Shown here in pieces: positions 10,689 to 23,550 of a stretch of 31,492 nt of DNA. The position numbers were made by a program, and so were the translations under genes. The stretch is from Heterostelium multicystogenum. Its lineage: Eukaryota; Evosea; Eumycetozoa; Acytosteliales; Acytosteliaceae. A model generated the notes under the pieces. That model saw only the letters and a program-made list of their open reading frames with translations. It was not told the DNA's origin and made no database searches. The DNA lies in contig RCNN01000402.1 of assembly GCA_003667245.1 (NCBI GenBank), positions 1-31,492 on the forward strand, read 5' to 3'. The stretch's first letter is position 1. Every line of letters begins with the position of its first letter.

Positions 10689-11088
10689 TTTTAGATTTGA
10701 TAATAAATATATGTATGTATTTAATTAATTAATTTATTTATTTTTAAAATATTATTTGTATTTATAAATACTAATTGTATTATTAGTTTATTTATTTGAA
10801 AGTATTTAATTTGAATGATTTTAATTCGATAGTTTTAAATCTATATATAGTTTTTTACTCTTACAGCAAAGACACCAGGTATTGGTTTCCTTTGCCAATA
10901 ATGGAAGGGAATGCATTCGTGTTCCTTTAGCTACTTTTGTTTTTGAGCAACTTCCAAGAAACTAAATGTAAAAATAGTATATCGCTTGATGGATAATAAT
11001 ATATTGTCGAACTAGTTAATCTTATGATTCTGCTCATTTTCTCCATTTCCAATCAATAAATTAAAAGGGGTTACAATAAAACTTCTTG
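10689..11088. other. Spacer with an unassigned G+C-richer island
   Basis: 10689-10860 is nearly pure A/T. A denser block at about 10866-10965 has protein-like frames on both strands. On the plus strand, after TTTTACTCTTACAG at 10852-10865, an open frame runs QRHQVLVSFANNG... to TAA near 10964. On the minus strand another frame includes KEHECIPFHYWQRKPIPGVF. Both carry plausible splice signals, so the block is probably one exon of an unidentified gene. Strand and frame cannot be decided from sequence alone. Confidence 0.35.
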
Positions 11089-11409
11089 TCAAAATTTTTT
11101 ATTTTGTTCTCCGCGCGGCAAATCGTTCTCTGTCAATAGAATTTCAGAAAAGAATACACTAAATCCAAGGGAAACTTCTTCTTTTAATGAGAAATTATCA
11201 AGACCTTGCCAACCGAATGACTCATTAGCTAGATGTAAAAGTAACGTATCAATGCTATCATGATACAATAAGTAGTTCTACTTAATAATTATAATTGCAT
11301 CAATATTAATCATGAAGTTCTTGTTGCATTTGTAATTGACCATAAATGATTGATTAGGTTTGTTATATAATATGTTATTTACTTGTTGTTGTTGTTGTTG
11401 AAGATGTTG
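11089..11409 (-). CDS. Terminal exons of an unrecognised gene
   Basis: A 62-codon terminal exon (11089-11277) follows a good acceptor (TTATTAAGTAG) and ends TGA at 11089-11091. It reads NYLLYHDSIDTLLLHL, then ANESFGWQGLDNF, then SLGFSVFFSEILLTENDLP. It is clearly protein-like and richer in G+C than the flanks. Upstream, a nine-codon Gln-rich exon (11383-11409, QHLQQQQQQ) ends at a GTAAAT donor, and the two join in phase 0 across an intron of 105 nt (11278-11382). No convincing first exon was found before the stop codon of the next gene at 11491. The gene start may be a tiny exon, or the model may be incomplete. I do not recognise the family. Confidence 0.45.
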
Positions 11410-11490
11410 CTAAATCATCGAAACTTAAGTTACTGTGCTTTAGCTTTAGTATATAATTTATTTACATTGAACAATTCTAATATCTAATTA

Positions 11491-11931
11491 TTAATAATCG
11501 CTCGCTCTAACAATCTCAATTTGATCACGTGGTATTGAAATTGGGATGTTTCTTCCATTGATTTCTATTGTATTGTGTTCCTGTGGTGTATCATTTGCTT
11601 TTCTTGTTGTGTATAAATCGTCAATGTTTGTATCAAGGTCATGAAGATTCGGTGCCTTTGCTCTCAAATTGTTCATACGAGACTGTATTTCCTTTGAGAG
11701 ATCGCTATCGTTTTCGGTATTATCAATAGAATTACCAAAGTTCTCTCTTAATCTATTTAATCTTTCTTGTACCTCTTCATTTGAGGTGACTCGTCTACTA
11801 TAACATCTTATATGATAGCTAGAAACGTAATCTATAATACTTGTTGAATCAATATAAAAGACCTTCAAGCAGAGGAATGATAGAGACTACTTACAATTGA
11901 TTCTGCTACTGTTGATTAATGATTTAAACAT
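11491..11931 (-). CDS. Unknown protein with likely mitochondrial presequence
   Basis: Two exons, 11895-11931 and 11491-11831, are separated by a 63-nt intron (GTAAGT...TTATAG) and join to 125 residues. Choosing this start instead of an upstream run-on frame gives MFKSLINSSRINYYVSSY then HIRCYSRRVTS. This leader is rich in Arg, Ser and hydroxylated residues without acidic ones, which is typical of a mitochondrial targeting peptide. The mature part is charged and largely helical: a stretch around EEVQERLNRLRENF and another around SKEIQSRMNNLRAK (residues about 32-72) look like paired amphipathic helices. It ends in IEINGRNIPISIPRDQIEIV then RASDY. No known family was recognised. The frame is intact and ends at TAA 11491-11493. 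It is transcribed away from the membrane-protein gene at 12661. Confidence 0.7.
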
Positions 11932-12660
11932 TGTTTATAAAGTGTAAGAAAAAAAAGAAACCCAAGACTAAATGAATAATAATAATTGCAAAATAACTGT
12001 CATTTCAGTCTCAATTTTAAATTTTTAGGTATTTCATAGATTTTTAACTTGTTTTAACACTTTTCGAAATAACAAACTCTTTGAGCAATACTAATTATTG
12101 AACTATTGTAGATCTCTTAGAACTTTGATTTGACAGGAAAGATCGAGTTAAATCATTAGTTTACAATGATAATTAGAATTACAAATATTGAGTATACCTA
12201 TACTCAAAAAATTATTGTGTTTAGACCCTTACCACAGAAACCCTGAGGGTGTTAGAATTTGTGATTTTATAAAATAAAAAGAAACCAATCAAATGCTTCC
12301 TTTTTTAAATATGGATATTTTCAAACACATAAAACAATATTTAATAGGTTCAAATTAAAACTGTGAGTATTTGAACACAGTGGTTTTTATTTGAGTGATT
12401 TGGTTTGATCAAAATGAAACATAAGATCAATTTTAATACATGTAGAGAAAGATTTAGAATATCCAATTTTTTTAATTCAAAGCCATCTTTATACTACTTT
12501 TACAAATGGTTCAATTTAATGGCTCAATTCCAGATATTGAATTTAATAATTAAACAATGGAAAAGTTGAAAATAATTGTAATTTAAACTTCATTATATCG
12601 TACAAATAATATATTATAAATAGATAAATACTTTAAATAATTAGATAGGTACTTTGGAAA
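11932..12660. promoter_or_regulatory. Divergent promoter region
   Basis: About 730 A+T-rich bases lie between the minus-strand mitochondrial-type gene and the plus-strand membrane-protein gene. Both promoters should be here. A small palindrome, ACCCTGAGGGT, lies at about 12240-12250. No open frame with coding character was seen. No specific control site can be named. Confidence 0.4.
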
Positions 12661-15600
12661 ATGAAAATTCTAATACTTTCAGTTTTCTTTATTATTTTCT
12701 TTAGTTCATGGAGCTCTGGATATCGAGAACTCTCTTTGGATAAATATCAAATAATCAGTAATTATACCAGTTTCTCGGAATCTGGTTGTGAGGGTTTATA
12801 TGTTATCGTTTCAATAGAGGAATATTGGAATATTAACCCTTCAACATTTTCTTGTAACCAAACAACAATGAATATCGAGCTTCTTGAAAGAAATATAGAA
12901 ATAATGCTGCCATTTTATTCATTATGGTCAATTAAATTCGGTACTATTCCCTATGGCACTGACGTTGTTAATCTAGAATTAAAGAATGAACCAATTCTAA
13001 ACTTAACAGTTTCATGTCGTAAGTATTTAATATTACTTAAAAAACATAATAGTTAAACTAATTTAATTTTAAGTTTCTAAAACATCCTATAAAACATTGG
13101 ATTTTAAAGGGTATTCACCAATTTCTAAAGAAAGAGGAAATTCAATTTCGCTTTATATTAAAAGTCCTTCAGTATTTCCCATTAATTCCACCTGTAGAAT
13201 AGATAATGTTTGTTATTCAGATTGTAAAATTGAAGAAACCAATTCTCAATACATAGTAGCAACATTATCTGTAAACTATCCTTGTTATAATTTCAATGCA
13301 GCCAAGAGTAACATCTTTATTTCAGATTATAACTCTCATCTTTTTATAATAACTCAGTGGATTACCCCTTTCAAAAGTATGTATGATATTTTAAATATCA
13401 TTAAAGATATCTAATCAACTTAAATTCTAAAGACCCTTCCAGGATAGTATACGATTCAATTAAATATTATCCAGAGAATTTATTTTTGGACAAGTATGAT
13501 AATTATATCTATGCCTTGTCAAGTTTCAACATGACCGATACCCAATTCTATGTTTTTGACCGACTTGGAAATGATAATTTAAATCTTTCAAGACTAATGG
13601 TTCAGGTTTCTGGAAATGAATCTAGTGGTACTTACTATGGAGGGCATGAACCTATTGATGAACTAGATATGACCAATTTAACTATTAATCCACTAGGAGA
13701 GAATTTCGAGTATTTTGAGGGACCTATAAAAACTTTTACAAATAGAAGTAAGTATATTAAAATCAATTTCAAATTCACTTCTTATTAAACAATTTTCTAT
13801 ATAGGTTTACCAATCATTAATCCTTTTTATCCAGAATTAACAAAGAAACAAATATACTTATCCTACAATACTCCTTTTATTGGTAATATACAGTTTAACT
13901 ATACGGACAATTATGATAAAGTTGCTATTTTAGAGAACTTCAAAATTGATATGACATTTCCTTTTGGTATAAACAATGGTCCAACCTTGTTTTCATCATC
14001 ATTTTTAATGTTTCAAACACTAAACAAAATCATGGATTATGGTGATATATCCATTGGAGGTGTAATCAATTTTAGATATTACTTGTTCCAAAATGCTGAA
14101 ATCAGAGGTATGTTAGAAATATCATTGGTATTTCTAATTATTAATTAAATTTGTTTTAATAATAGATTTAGGTGCACCAGTAATAATGGATATGAAAATT
14201 ATTAGATCTACTGATAGATCTAATCTTCTACGAATTAGGGTTAAGGATGATTACACTGGTTTTGATAAGATTGTCTTTGGAAAGAATGCTCTTGGTGAAG
14301 AAGTATACATCGACAGTACCAATCTAGTTCTTGGATCTGTTCTTGATGGCTTTTTTGAAAAGGAGATTGATGTAGTTACTGATTTAAACATTGGTCTCTA
14401 TGACTTGTGTGGAAACTATGAAGGAAAATACAATTATCTAGAGAATTTCTATGACGGTATCAAGTTTCATGATTTTCCTAATCTCTCAATTAAAAGTATG
14501 TTATTTCTATTCTTTACAAATAAGTTAATACAACCTTTCTAACTTGATTATTTTTAGACAAACTAAGCTTTGATTTATTTACGTTTTTTGAATTTGATGA
14601 TCAAATTGATACAACCAATGCGGCTCGCGAAAGATTGTTACGGTTCAACTTAACTTTTGTTGATATCGATTTCCATCCTCAGCTTGTGTATAGCTGGGCA
14701 AGCCAAACAAGAGTTGGCTATGCTAATTGGAATCCAGAAAGCCAACTCTATGAGGTTAAATTTACTACTGCTAAGAACATGATTACGTCATCTCTTAGTT
14801 ACAAGATACTCTATAAAGGTGGCTATCTAGAAGGTACAGCTATTCAATCGTTTTTAAATCAATCTTGGAATACAAAACTATTAGTATCCTCTAAAAGTAG
14901 GTTAAAACAAGTGATAACTTTTTATTTATACATAACGTTGTATTAATAGATATATTCTATAATTAGATGGTGATTATATTCCACCAATGATCACCAGTAT
15001 AGTACCTATATTAAATCCCATTAGTTGTTTATTAACATGGAATATAACTGTTGAGGATCAAACTGGATTCAAAGTGGTCAAATTATCATCAGAGAAACAA
15101 CTGGACAAGAAACCATCAAATTGAACTTTGATGTTACAACTCAAAAGGATTCAATTAGATATAATAATGGTTATCTTTTTATTAATATCTCTAGAGATTG
15201 TCACTATGGTATTAATAACTACACTATCACTACCATCACTTTGACAGATACTGAAGGTAACTCTGGTACCTATGATTCTTTCTACATGACAAAATACATT
15301 GAACCTTTAATGAGTACAAGCTATAGTCAGTTAGTAAGGAATATGACCATAAGTTATTATAATCAATTAAATACCATAAATATGAAAGGTACAATTTTCC
15401 ACTTCCTTTTATTATTTCTATCATTCTAACAAGTTTAACTATCATTTTAATTTAGATCATCCTACATTTGATCCAACATTACATATTTTTATGTAAGCAA
15501 ATCAAATGTTGACCAATTCTCAAGTGATAGAACAATTAAATTTGTTATTACATTGGAGTCTGACATCCTCTCTAAACGACCACCTACTTTCTTTTTACAA

Positions 15601-17280
15601 TCGCTCAAACATCAGCTACTATCGTGTGAATCTACCCCAACGAGTCAACTGAACACCTACCATTGTGACTTAACATTGCCTTTGGGCTATGGATTTGAGA
15701 TTGGTTTCATCTCAATCTATGGAATAACTGACATCTACAAGAGATACAAAGGTTTCCACTCAATAGATTTGCAACAACTGAATCTACCTTATAAGATACT
15801 ATTTACAAAGAGCATATGTAAGTCATTTTAAAACCAATACAATAGATTTATAGACTAAATCATTTTTTATGAAAAGACCCATCAATAGTTAGTTATACTC
15901 CATTCTTCTCAAGCGGTGGATATGTGACAATCACTGGATCAAATCTATCTCCAACTCCAACCAATAGTTCTTTTATATACCTAATCTTATCTGATGGCAA
16001 TAACATTACTGCTAATGTTGACTCAATATCGTCGAATCAATTTGGATTCCAAAATGATACCAACATTGACTTCTGTGTCATTGATATATTCATTGGAAAA
16101 CTATATTTCAAACAAATTAACATTAACTCCAATTGGTATCTATCATTTATTTATCATAAACTTAAAAGATATCTAACCTTATTTCTTCACCATATAGATA
16201 CTATTATTCCTACAATATTACCAACTCCAACCCCGGGTTTATGTAATTCTGATTTCAATTGCACATCGCATGGTGTTTGTCAAAATGGTACATGTGTATG
16301 TGATCCAGGTTATTATGGAGTTGAGTGCTCAAATGGTAAATATCAAAAGTATTGCATTATAGTTTAGCAATTAATAATAATAAAAACACAATTAGTGATA
16401 GCTCCAATCGATCCAAATTTCAATGAAACCATTCCAGCAGTTGTAATTGAGTATCTTAACCATCATAGTTATATAAAAAATCGATTCTTTAAGAGAAGTG
16501 AATATTGTGGGTGACCAGGTTGCAGTTTATAATCTTTCAAATGTACAATGGCTGGTTACTAATGTTTCAAATGGTCTCCGTGAAGCCTATAAATACTCCT
16601 ACAACATTCCAGATGTTACTACAGTTCATGTTGTCTTGGAATGGTTTGTCAACGGTGTGAACTATTCTTTCATCGATGAAATCTATTATATTCCACCGCA
16701 TTCTTTAAAATATACAATATCACTATCTCCATACAAATTCAATTCGATATTTAACAATCTTCAACTTGTGATGTCGTCATCGATCAGAGGATCAAATGTA
16801 AACCCATGCAGCCCGAATGATAGTGGTTCAAATGGAAATAGAGGCGATAGTACCAACACAAATGATTTAAACTCTATTAATCTTAGTGTTAATGATCAAT
16901 CTTTGCTAGGAACATTCATAAATGTTGGTGACATTGACAAGAGAAAACTCTCAATATCTAACACTCTGCTTGGCAAACATGAATCCAACGACTCAGTTCA
17001 GTTGGAAATAGGTATTAATATTCCTTACTTTACCCAGTATGCTGTATTGGATCCCAATTTCTCAGTTCTTCTAAATACAAGCCCAACTAATGAATGTGCC
17101 GGTGAATCAACATCTATCAAAAATCTATCGCAACTTCAGCTGATTGCCATCATAGTATCGGGATCACTGTTTACCATTGTTATCCTCTCAATAGTGATTG
17201 TTTCAATCATCAAAAAGAGAAGACTCAATGAATATAATCAAAGACTACAATTTAACATTGCCAATGTTGACAACCATTAA
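12661..17280 (+). CDS. Large type I membrane protein with TIG-like and EGF-like modules
   Basis: Eleven exons encode about 1333 residues: 12661-13018, 13074-13376, 13433-13747, 13805-14107, 14166-14495, 14558-14896, 14967-15388, 15456-15817, 15889-16135, 16198-16335 and 16396-17280. The protein starts with a signal peptide (MKILILSVFFIIFFSSW). Tandem beta-rich extracellular modules with many N-glycosylation sequons follow. Then come a TIG-like segment (GGYVTITGSNLSPTP, about 15913-15960), one six-cysteine EGF-like domain (GVCQNGTCVCDPGYYGVEC, about 16270-16330), a Cys-containing membrane-proximal domain, a transmembrane helix (about 17135-17205) and a short basic tail (KKRRLNEYNQRLQF). The architecture matches dictyostelid ComC-like/EGF surface proteins; a role in adhesion or cell signalling is inference. 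All ten introns are phase 1. Four one-base breaks occur in homopolymers (A3 15071-15073, T5 15486-15490, A4 16051-16054, A6 16475-16480), and correcting each restores continuous domains. Confidence 0.85.
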
Positions 17281-17402
17281 AAAAATATGAATAAAATTTC
17301 GGGAATACCACCTTGGTATTGTTAGAAATAAGATGGAATTTGAATTGGGACGAGAATATATTTTTATTTTGTCATAGATCTGAAATATTTAGATGTAATC
17401 AA

Positions 17403-19267
17403 ATGTCATATTATTCACAAGTTGAAAATGATTATCTGTTTAGGAAGCTATTAAATGTTACAGTAATAAGAAAATACATTTTTAAATGTATAAGAGAAAT
17501 ACATACCATTACATTTAGTCCATTGGTACCCAGACTTGATTGGTTTGATCTTGGTAGCTATCCTTGTCAATTGGTCAAATACGGATACTGCAATAGATAC
17601 AAAACAATATTAGACTGCGTGGTTGCAAACGAAACATTCTTGGATTTCAAAGATCAGTTCATAGATTCACTAGTGGATTTGGCTAGACACAGTAATGGAA
17701 ATGAATTCTTTGAATTGTTTAGTTATACCTACCAAAAATTGAAACCAATAAAGATTGATACTCTGAAATCGATCATAAAAGAATCGGTAAAAAGCGGAGC
17801 TATTCCCGCTATCAGATATCTTCATTAGATGGGAGTAAGTGCTTTTGACAGTGACCTTGTAGATGACTCTGTAAAATACAATCAAATCGACATCTTAAAG
17901 TTTCTTTTTCACAATCGTTCGGAAGCACCAACCTCAAAAGCAATAAAGTTTGCAATAGCAAGTGGAAATCTTTCCATAGTAGAGATTCTACACTCTAGAA
18001 ACTCGAGTATTTTCGACAAGGAGTCTATGGACATTGCAGCAACCTGTGGTCACCTTCATATTTTAGAATTCTTATACAACAACAGAACTGTAGCGACCAG
18101 CTTGAATGCCCAGATCTACGCAGGATCATTGGAGGTTCGTCAATTTTTGGATAATAAGGGTAGTGAACGTATAAGTAGTGAAGATATCCGCTATGCAGCA
18201 AGATTTGGTAAACTAGATTTGGTCAAATATTTATATCAAAAGAATAGTAATATTCGACTGCCTGAATATACAGTATGTAGAGCAGCTGAAAATGGCCATT
18301 TGGATGTTGTAAAATTCCTGTTAGAAGTAGTAGGCGCAACATGTTCCCCTGCCACTTTGCTATGGAGCGCTCAGAATGGACATATAGAAGTAGTAAAATA
18401 CCTCGTAAACCACCCTACTGTGAATTCTACCCAAACTTACTCGACTTCCTTGCTAGCAAGCCCCGATTGAATCCTATTATTGAATTTCTACACTTTGCTT
18501 CTACTAGATCAAAATGCACTACAAAGGCGATGGATTTGGCAGCGGACACTGGCAATCTTCAACTTGTAAAATTCTTACACTATAATCGTACTGAAGGATG
18601 CACGTCATCTGGAATCACCAAAGCTGCTGCCAACGGACACTTGGAGGTATTACAGTTCATTCTTGAAAATCGTACAGAAAAAGTGAACCATGACATTCTT
18701 GAGTCAACTGCAGTTAATAAGCAATTTGAAACCTTTAAATTTCTTCATAACAGATATAGTGATCTAAAGTGCTCTAGCCACAGCATCAACTATTTCGCTG
18801 GTTTTGAATCGACCAAAGCTCTTGCCTGGGTTCATCTAAACAGAACTGAATCATTCTCATCTGAAGCCTACAATATTGCACTGAACAATCGTTCACTAGA
18901 GAATGTTATATGGCTCCATGAAAATACCACACTTCCATTCACCTCGATGCTCATCGACCATGCAGTATGGTCTCTTGACGCCACTAGCTATCTTCATGAG
19001 AAAGGAGCAACATGCTCACACCTAGCAATGGAGAATGCCGTGATGTATGGAAACACTGATGTTGTTGCCTACCTCTACTTTAACAAGAAGGATCAGATAT
19101 GGACAGAGCGGCCAGTGATGAATGCGATTTCAAAAGGTCTCGTACCCATCATAAAATTCTTTGCAGAGCACCCACTCAAAACCACCGATATCAAATGGAC
19201 GTTCAATTCGCCAAAGCACAAAGGCTTCTATCAAAGACTTCAGTTTATCAAAGAAAACAACCTATAA
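17403..19267 (+). CDS. Ankyrin-repeat protein with in-frame stop
   Basis: This is a dictyostelid-type ankyrin-repeat protein of about 620 residues. An N-terminal non-repeat region (MSYYSQVENDYLFRKLLNVT onward) is followed by many degenerate repeats of the form AAxNGHLDVVKFL, for example AAENGHLDVVKFLLE (about 18277-18330), SAQNGHIEVVKYL (about 18367-18405) and AAANGHLEVLQFI (about 18625-18660). Such proteins bind other proteins; no specific role can be given. Two defects are seen. An in-frame TAG at 17826-17828 sits between RYLH and MGVSAFD, inside a repeat and not in a homopolymer. A one-base break lies at C3 18413-18415, where a fourth C would restore HPYCEFYPNLLDF. ATG 17829 follows the TAG directly and could serve as an alternative start. 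The first start is taken as ATG 17403, since the preceding 30 codons are A/T-rich and lack family character. The gene begins 122 nt after the membrane-protein gene on the same strand. Confidence 0.7.
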
Positions 19268-19625
19268 GGGCAAAACATCTGCAAACATTGATATTAAAAT
19301 TTATAAATTTGGGAAATATTATTTTTATCTGTGGAATTTCGGATGATGTGTCCTGTTTTTCAAACAAAACCTTTTGCAAGTTTGACCTCAAAAATGATGG
19401 CTCTCGTGTGGTTTGGGGGGTTCAGCTGAGCTTTTCACCAATTGGTATCACACACATTTAATTTAAAGATTATTATTATTATTTGTACTTATTATTTATT
19501 TATTATTATTTCATAATAATAGTTGATTGATTATTGATTATTATTCATCAGACAGTGCCACCAACTAAATACATACTTTTTATATAGAAGAAAAACAACA
19601 TTGATATACAAATAGACACTGACAA
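19268..19625. other. Spacer between ankyrin and mannose-6-phosphate isomerase genes
   Basis: 19268-19460 is moderately G+C rich, with an open frame continuing to TAA 19459-19461. It could be 3' untranslated sequence or a remnant of a repeat gene. From 19461 it becomes TTA/TAT-rich low-complexity sequence (about 19470-19550) and presumably carries the promoter of the isomerase gene. No RNA gene was recognised. Confidence 0.4.
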
Positions 19626-21009
19626 ATGCATAAGATTGTAAAAACTACATTGTGTTGCTCAACAATACTCTTGGGGAAACTATGGTCTCAACAGTACTGT
19701 AGCTCAGCTACTCTCTGCTGACAGCTGTGTGAAAATCGATGAGAAAACACCATATGCAGAGTTGTGGATGGGTGCACATCCATCTGCACCATCTATTGTG
19801 GAAACAGAGAATCACCAACGCTTAACACTCCATCAATATCTCATGGCAAATGGCATTGAATCACTTCTTGGCTCGAAGGTAGTAGACAGATTCGGTGAAG
19901 TTTTCCCATTCCTTTTCAAGGTACTTTCGATCAGAACTGCACTCTCTATACAATCACATCCAGATTCAGTTTTAGCAAAGAAGCTATTTGAAAAGTTTCC
20001 AGAAATCTACAAGTATCTATTAATAATCTTAATAATACCAAGAAGCTATCTACTCACAAAGATTTGATTCTATACAATAACAGAGATCCATATCATAAAC
20101 CAGAAATTGCAATTGCATTGACACCTTTTAAAGCACTTTGTGGATTCAGACCACTCAATGATATTGTTGAATTCGTCAATAATGTACCTGAATTGAAGGC
20201 ATCTATTGTAGCATCTATCGAATCTGATAAACGTAGATATCTAATCATCTAACCTATTATATTATCTACGTAATACTAACTTAAACATCTGTATAGTTGA
20301 TTCATCGAATTGCTCATTGTATTTAAAAAATGTAGTTGTTTCCTTGTTAAAGACAAATGCAACTGTCATTAAGGGAAATCTAGAAAAATTGGTTCACAGA
20401 ATTGAGGAGCAATCGACAAAAGAATGACTTGGATAAATTGGTTCTTACATTACACGAACAGTATCCAGGTGATGTTGGTGTATTTTTTGCATATCTTTTG
20501 AATTACATTCAGATGAAAACCAGGCCAGGCTTTGTTCTTACCTGCCGGTGAGCCACATGCCTATGTTGCTGGTGACTGTGTCGAGTGTATGGCACCCTCT
20601 GACAATGTAGTAAGAGCAGGATTGACTCCAAAACTTAAGGATGTAGATACACTTGCTGAGATGTTGACATACCACACTGGTGAGCCCCCATTTGTCAAAC
20701 CAATCTGCTCTACCAGCAATCACACATTGTTCCGTCCACCCGTTGACGAATTCGAGGTAGAAAGCATTCAAATCTCTGAGGGTTCAAGTCAATTGGTCGA
20801 ATGTGGATCGAAACCAGCCATTGTATTAGTACTGGAAGGAAACATCCAGATTCAATCAAAACTTTCCAACTTTGATACACTTATCAAAGGATCTGTATTA
20901 TTTGTACCTATCGATACCCCATTCACTGCTTTGACGAAAGATTGCAAAATCAGCAACCATCTACATTGCAAGAGTCAGTGAAAGACTATTCCAAAATGAA
21001 CAAAAATAA
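19626..21009 (+). CDS. mpi: Mannose-6-phosphate isomerase (type I PMI)
   Basis: This is the zinc enzyme that interconverts fructose-6-phosphate and mannose-6-phosphate in the cytosol, feeding GDP-mannose and glycosylation. Hallmarks seen are the N-terminal QQYSWGNYG, the [15 protein letters not shown] motif, zinc-ligand motifs [10 protein letters not shown] and [29 protein letters not shown], and VRAGLTPK with the active-site arginine. Introns lie at 20013-20083 and 20233-20296 and rejoin the frame exactly (IYK|DPYHKPE; SDK|LDSSN). Four single-base breaks occur, each in an A-run that is one A too long: 19640-19644, 20418-20421, 20516-20519 and 20937-20939. Shortening each gives a continuous protein ending in [18 protein letters not shown] and TAA at 21007-21009. 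The start ATG 19626 gives MHKIVK before the conserved CVAQQYSWG. The gene converges with prolyl-tRNA synthetase, whose stop is 94 nt away. Confidence 0.9.
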
Positions 21010-21102
21010 ATATAACTATAAATCTATTCCATAACTTTATTTGTTTCTTTTTAAAACGCTAAAGAAAGCCTGAGATAAAATTTGTTGTCAAAAAGTATAT
21101 GT

Positions 21103-22735
<1,633 letters not shown>

Positions 22736-23550
22736 CTTTTTATGCAATACTACTACTCTACTACAAAGATATATATAAAAAATAAATAAATATTAAAATC
22801 GATGATTTAAATCCAACTTTTAGTAAAACTTATTTTTTATTTTTATTTTATTTTTTTAATCAAAAAAGAAAAGGCACCCGCTGTTTTGTAATTTTTTGTT
22901 TTTTTTTTTGTATTTTGATCATAAACACACAAACACCATTGAACTTTGACTTGACACACCCAACTAAATAACTTACTTTCTTAAAAATATTTAATTAAAT
23001 ATTTATGTGTTTGTTTATTATTTGTTTATTTATTTTGATAATTAAATTAACATATATTGATTTACCATTTGTTTGTATAAATTACAATACATGTAGGTGT
23101 GTTGATTTTATATCAAACTATAGAGACAAACAAAGTGGAATCCGATTTCTTTTTTTTCCCAGATTGTATAAGTTTTGATTTTTTTGATAATTTCCCAAGA
23201 ATTAATGCCAATACGTCATAACTCATAACCCCTGGCAATCAAGCAATTAATTTAATTAATCTTACTGACCTGTCTGAAGATGTTCCACGTTGTTGCTAAA
23301 TTAAGATATACAATTTATTTTATTGATTTTATTTTATAAAAAATAATAATATCTATTTGATAATTAGATCGGTAGTAGCTTAAACACAATTACAATATCA
23401 ATATGCAATAACAAATTGAAGCTATGATTGGTGAAGGATTGGTATGGAGTGGAGGAGAATTGGGTATTGCAGTGGGGTAGGAGTATGAAATAGGATATTG
23501 ATATTTTAAATAAAATTGGTGAGTGGAATCATTATTGGTTAGCTCTTTGT
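22736..23550. other. A+T-rich spacer
   Basis: This is the upstream region of the prolyl-tRNA synthetase gene and the 3' flank of the next minus-strand gene. Poly-T/poly-A tracts occur at about 22830-22925. The part 23390-23550 stays open on the minus strand (TSHNHHHPSNINH frame), but that is judged to be a run-on past the true stop of the neighbouring gene. No other coding or RNA feature was recognised. Confidence 0.4.

Noticed and set aside
16138..16197. Continuation of the surface-protein coding frame through this stretch
   Set aside because: It is bounded by GTATCT and CATATAG. Splicing it out links the TIG-like segment to the EGF-like domain in phase 1, as at all other introns.
23390..23550. 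Extension of the nuclear-type gene to 23390
   Set aside because: The His/Asn-rich reading starts after an inferred A-run overcall. The alternative frame gives a coherent Thr-rich tail that stops at 23551.
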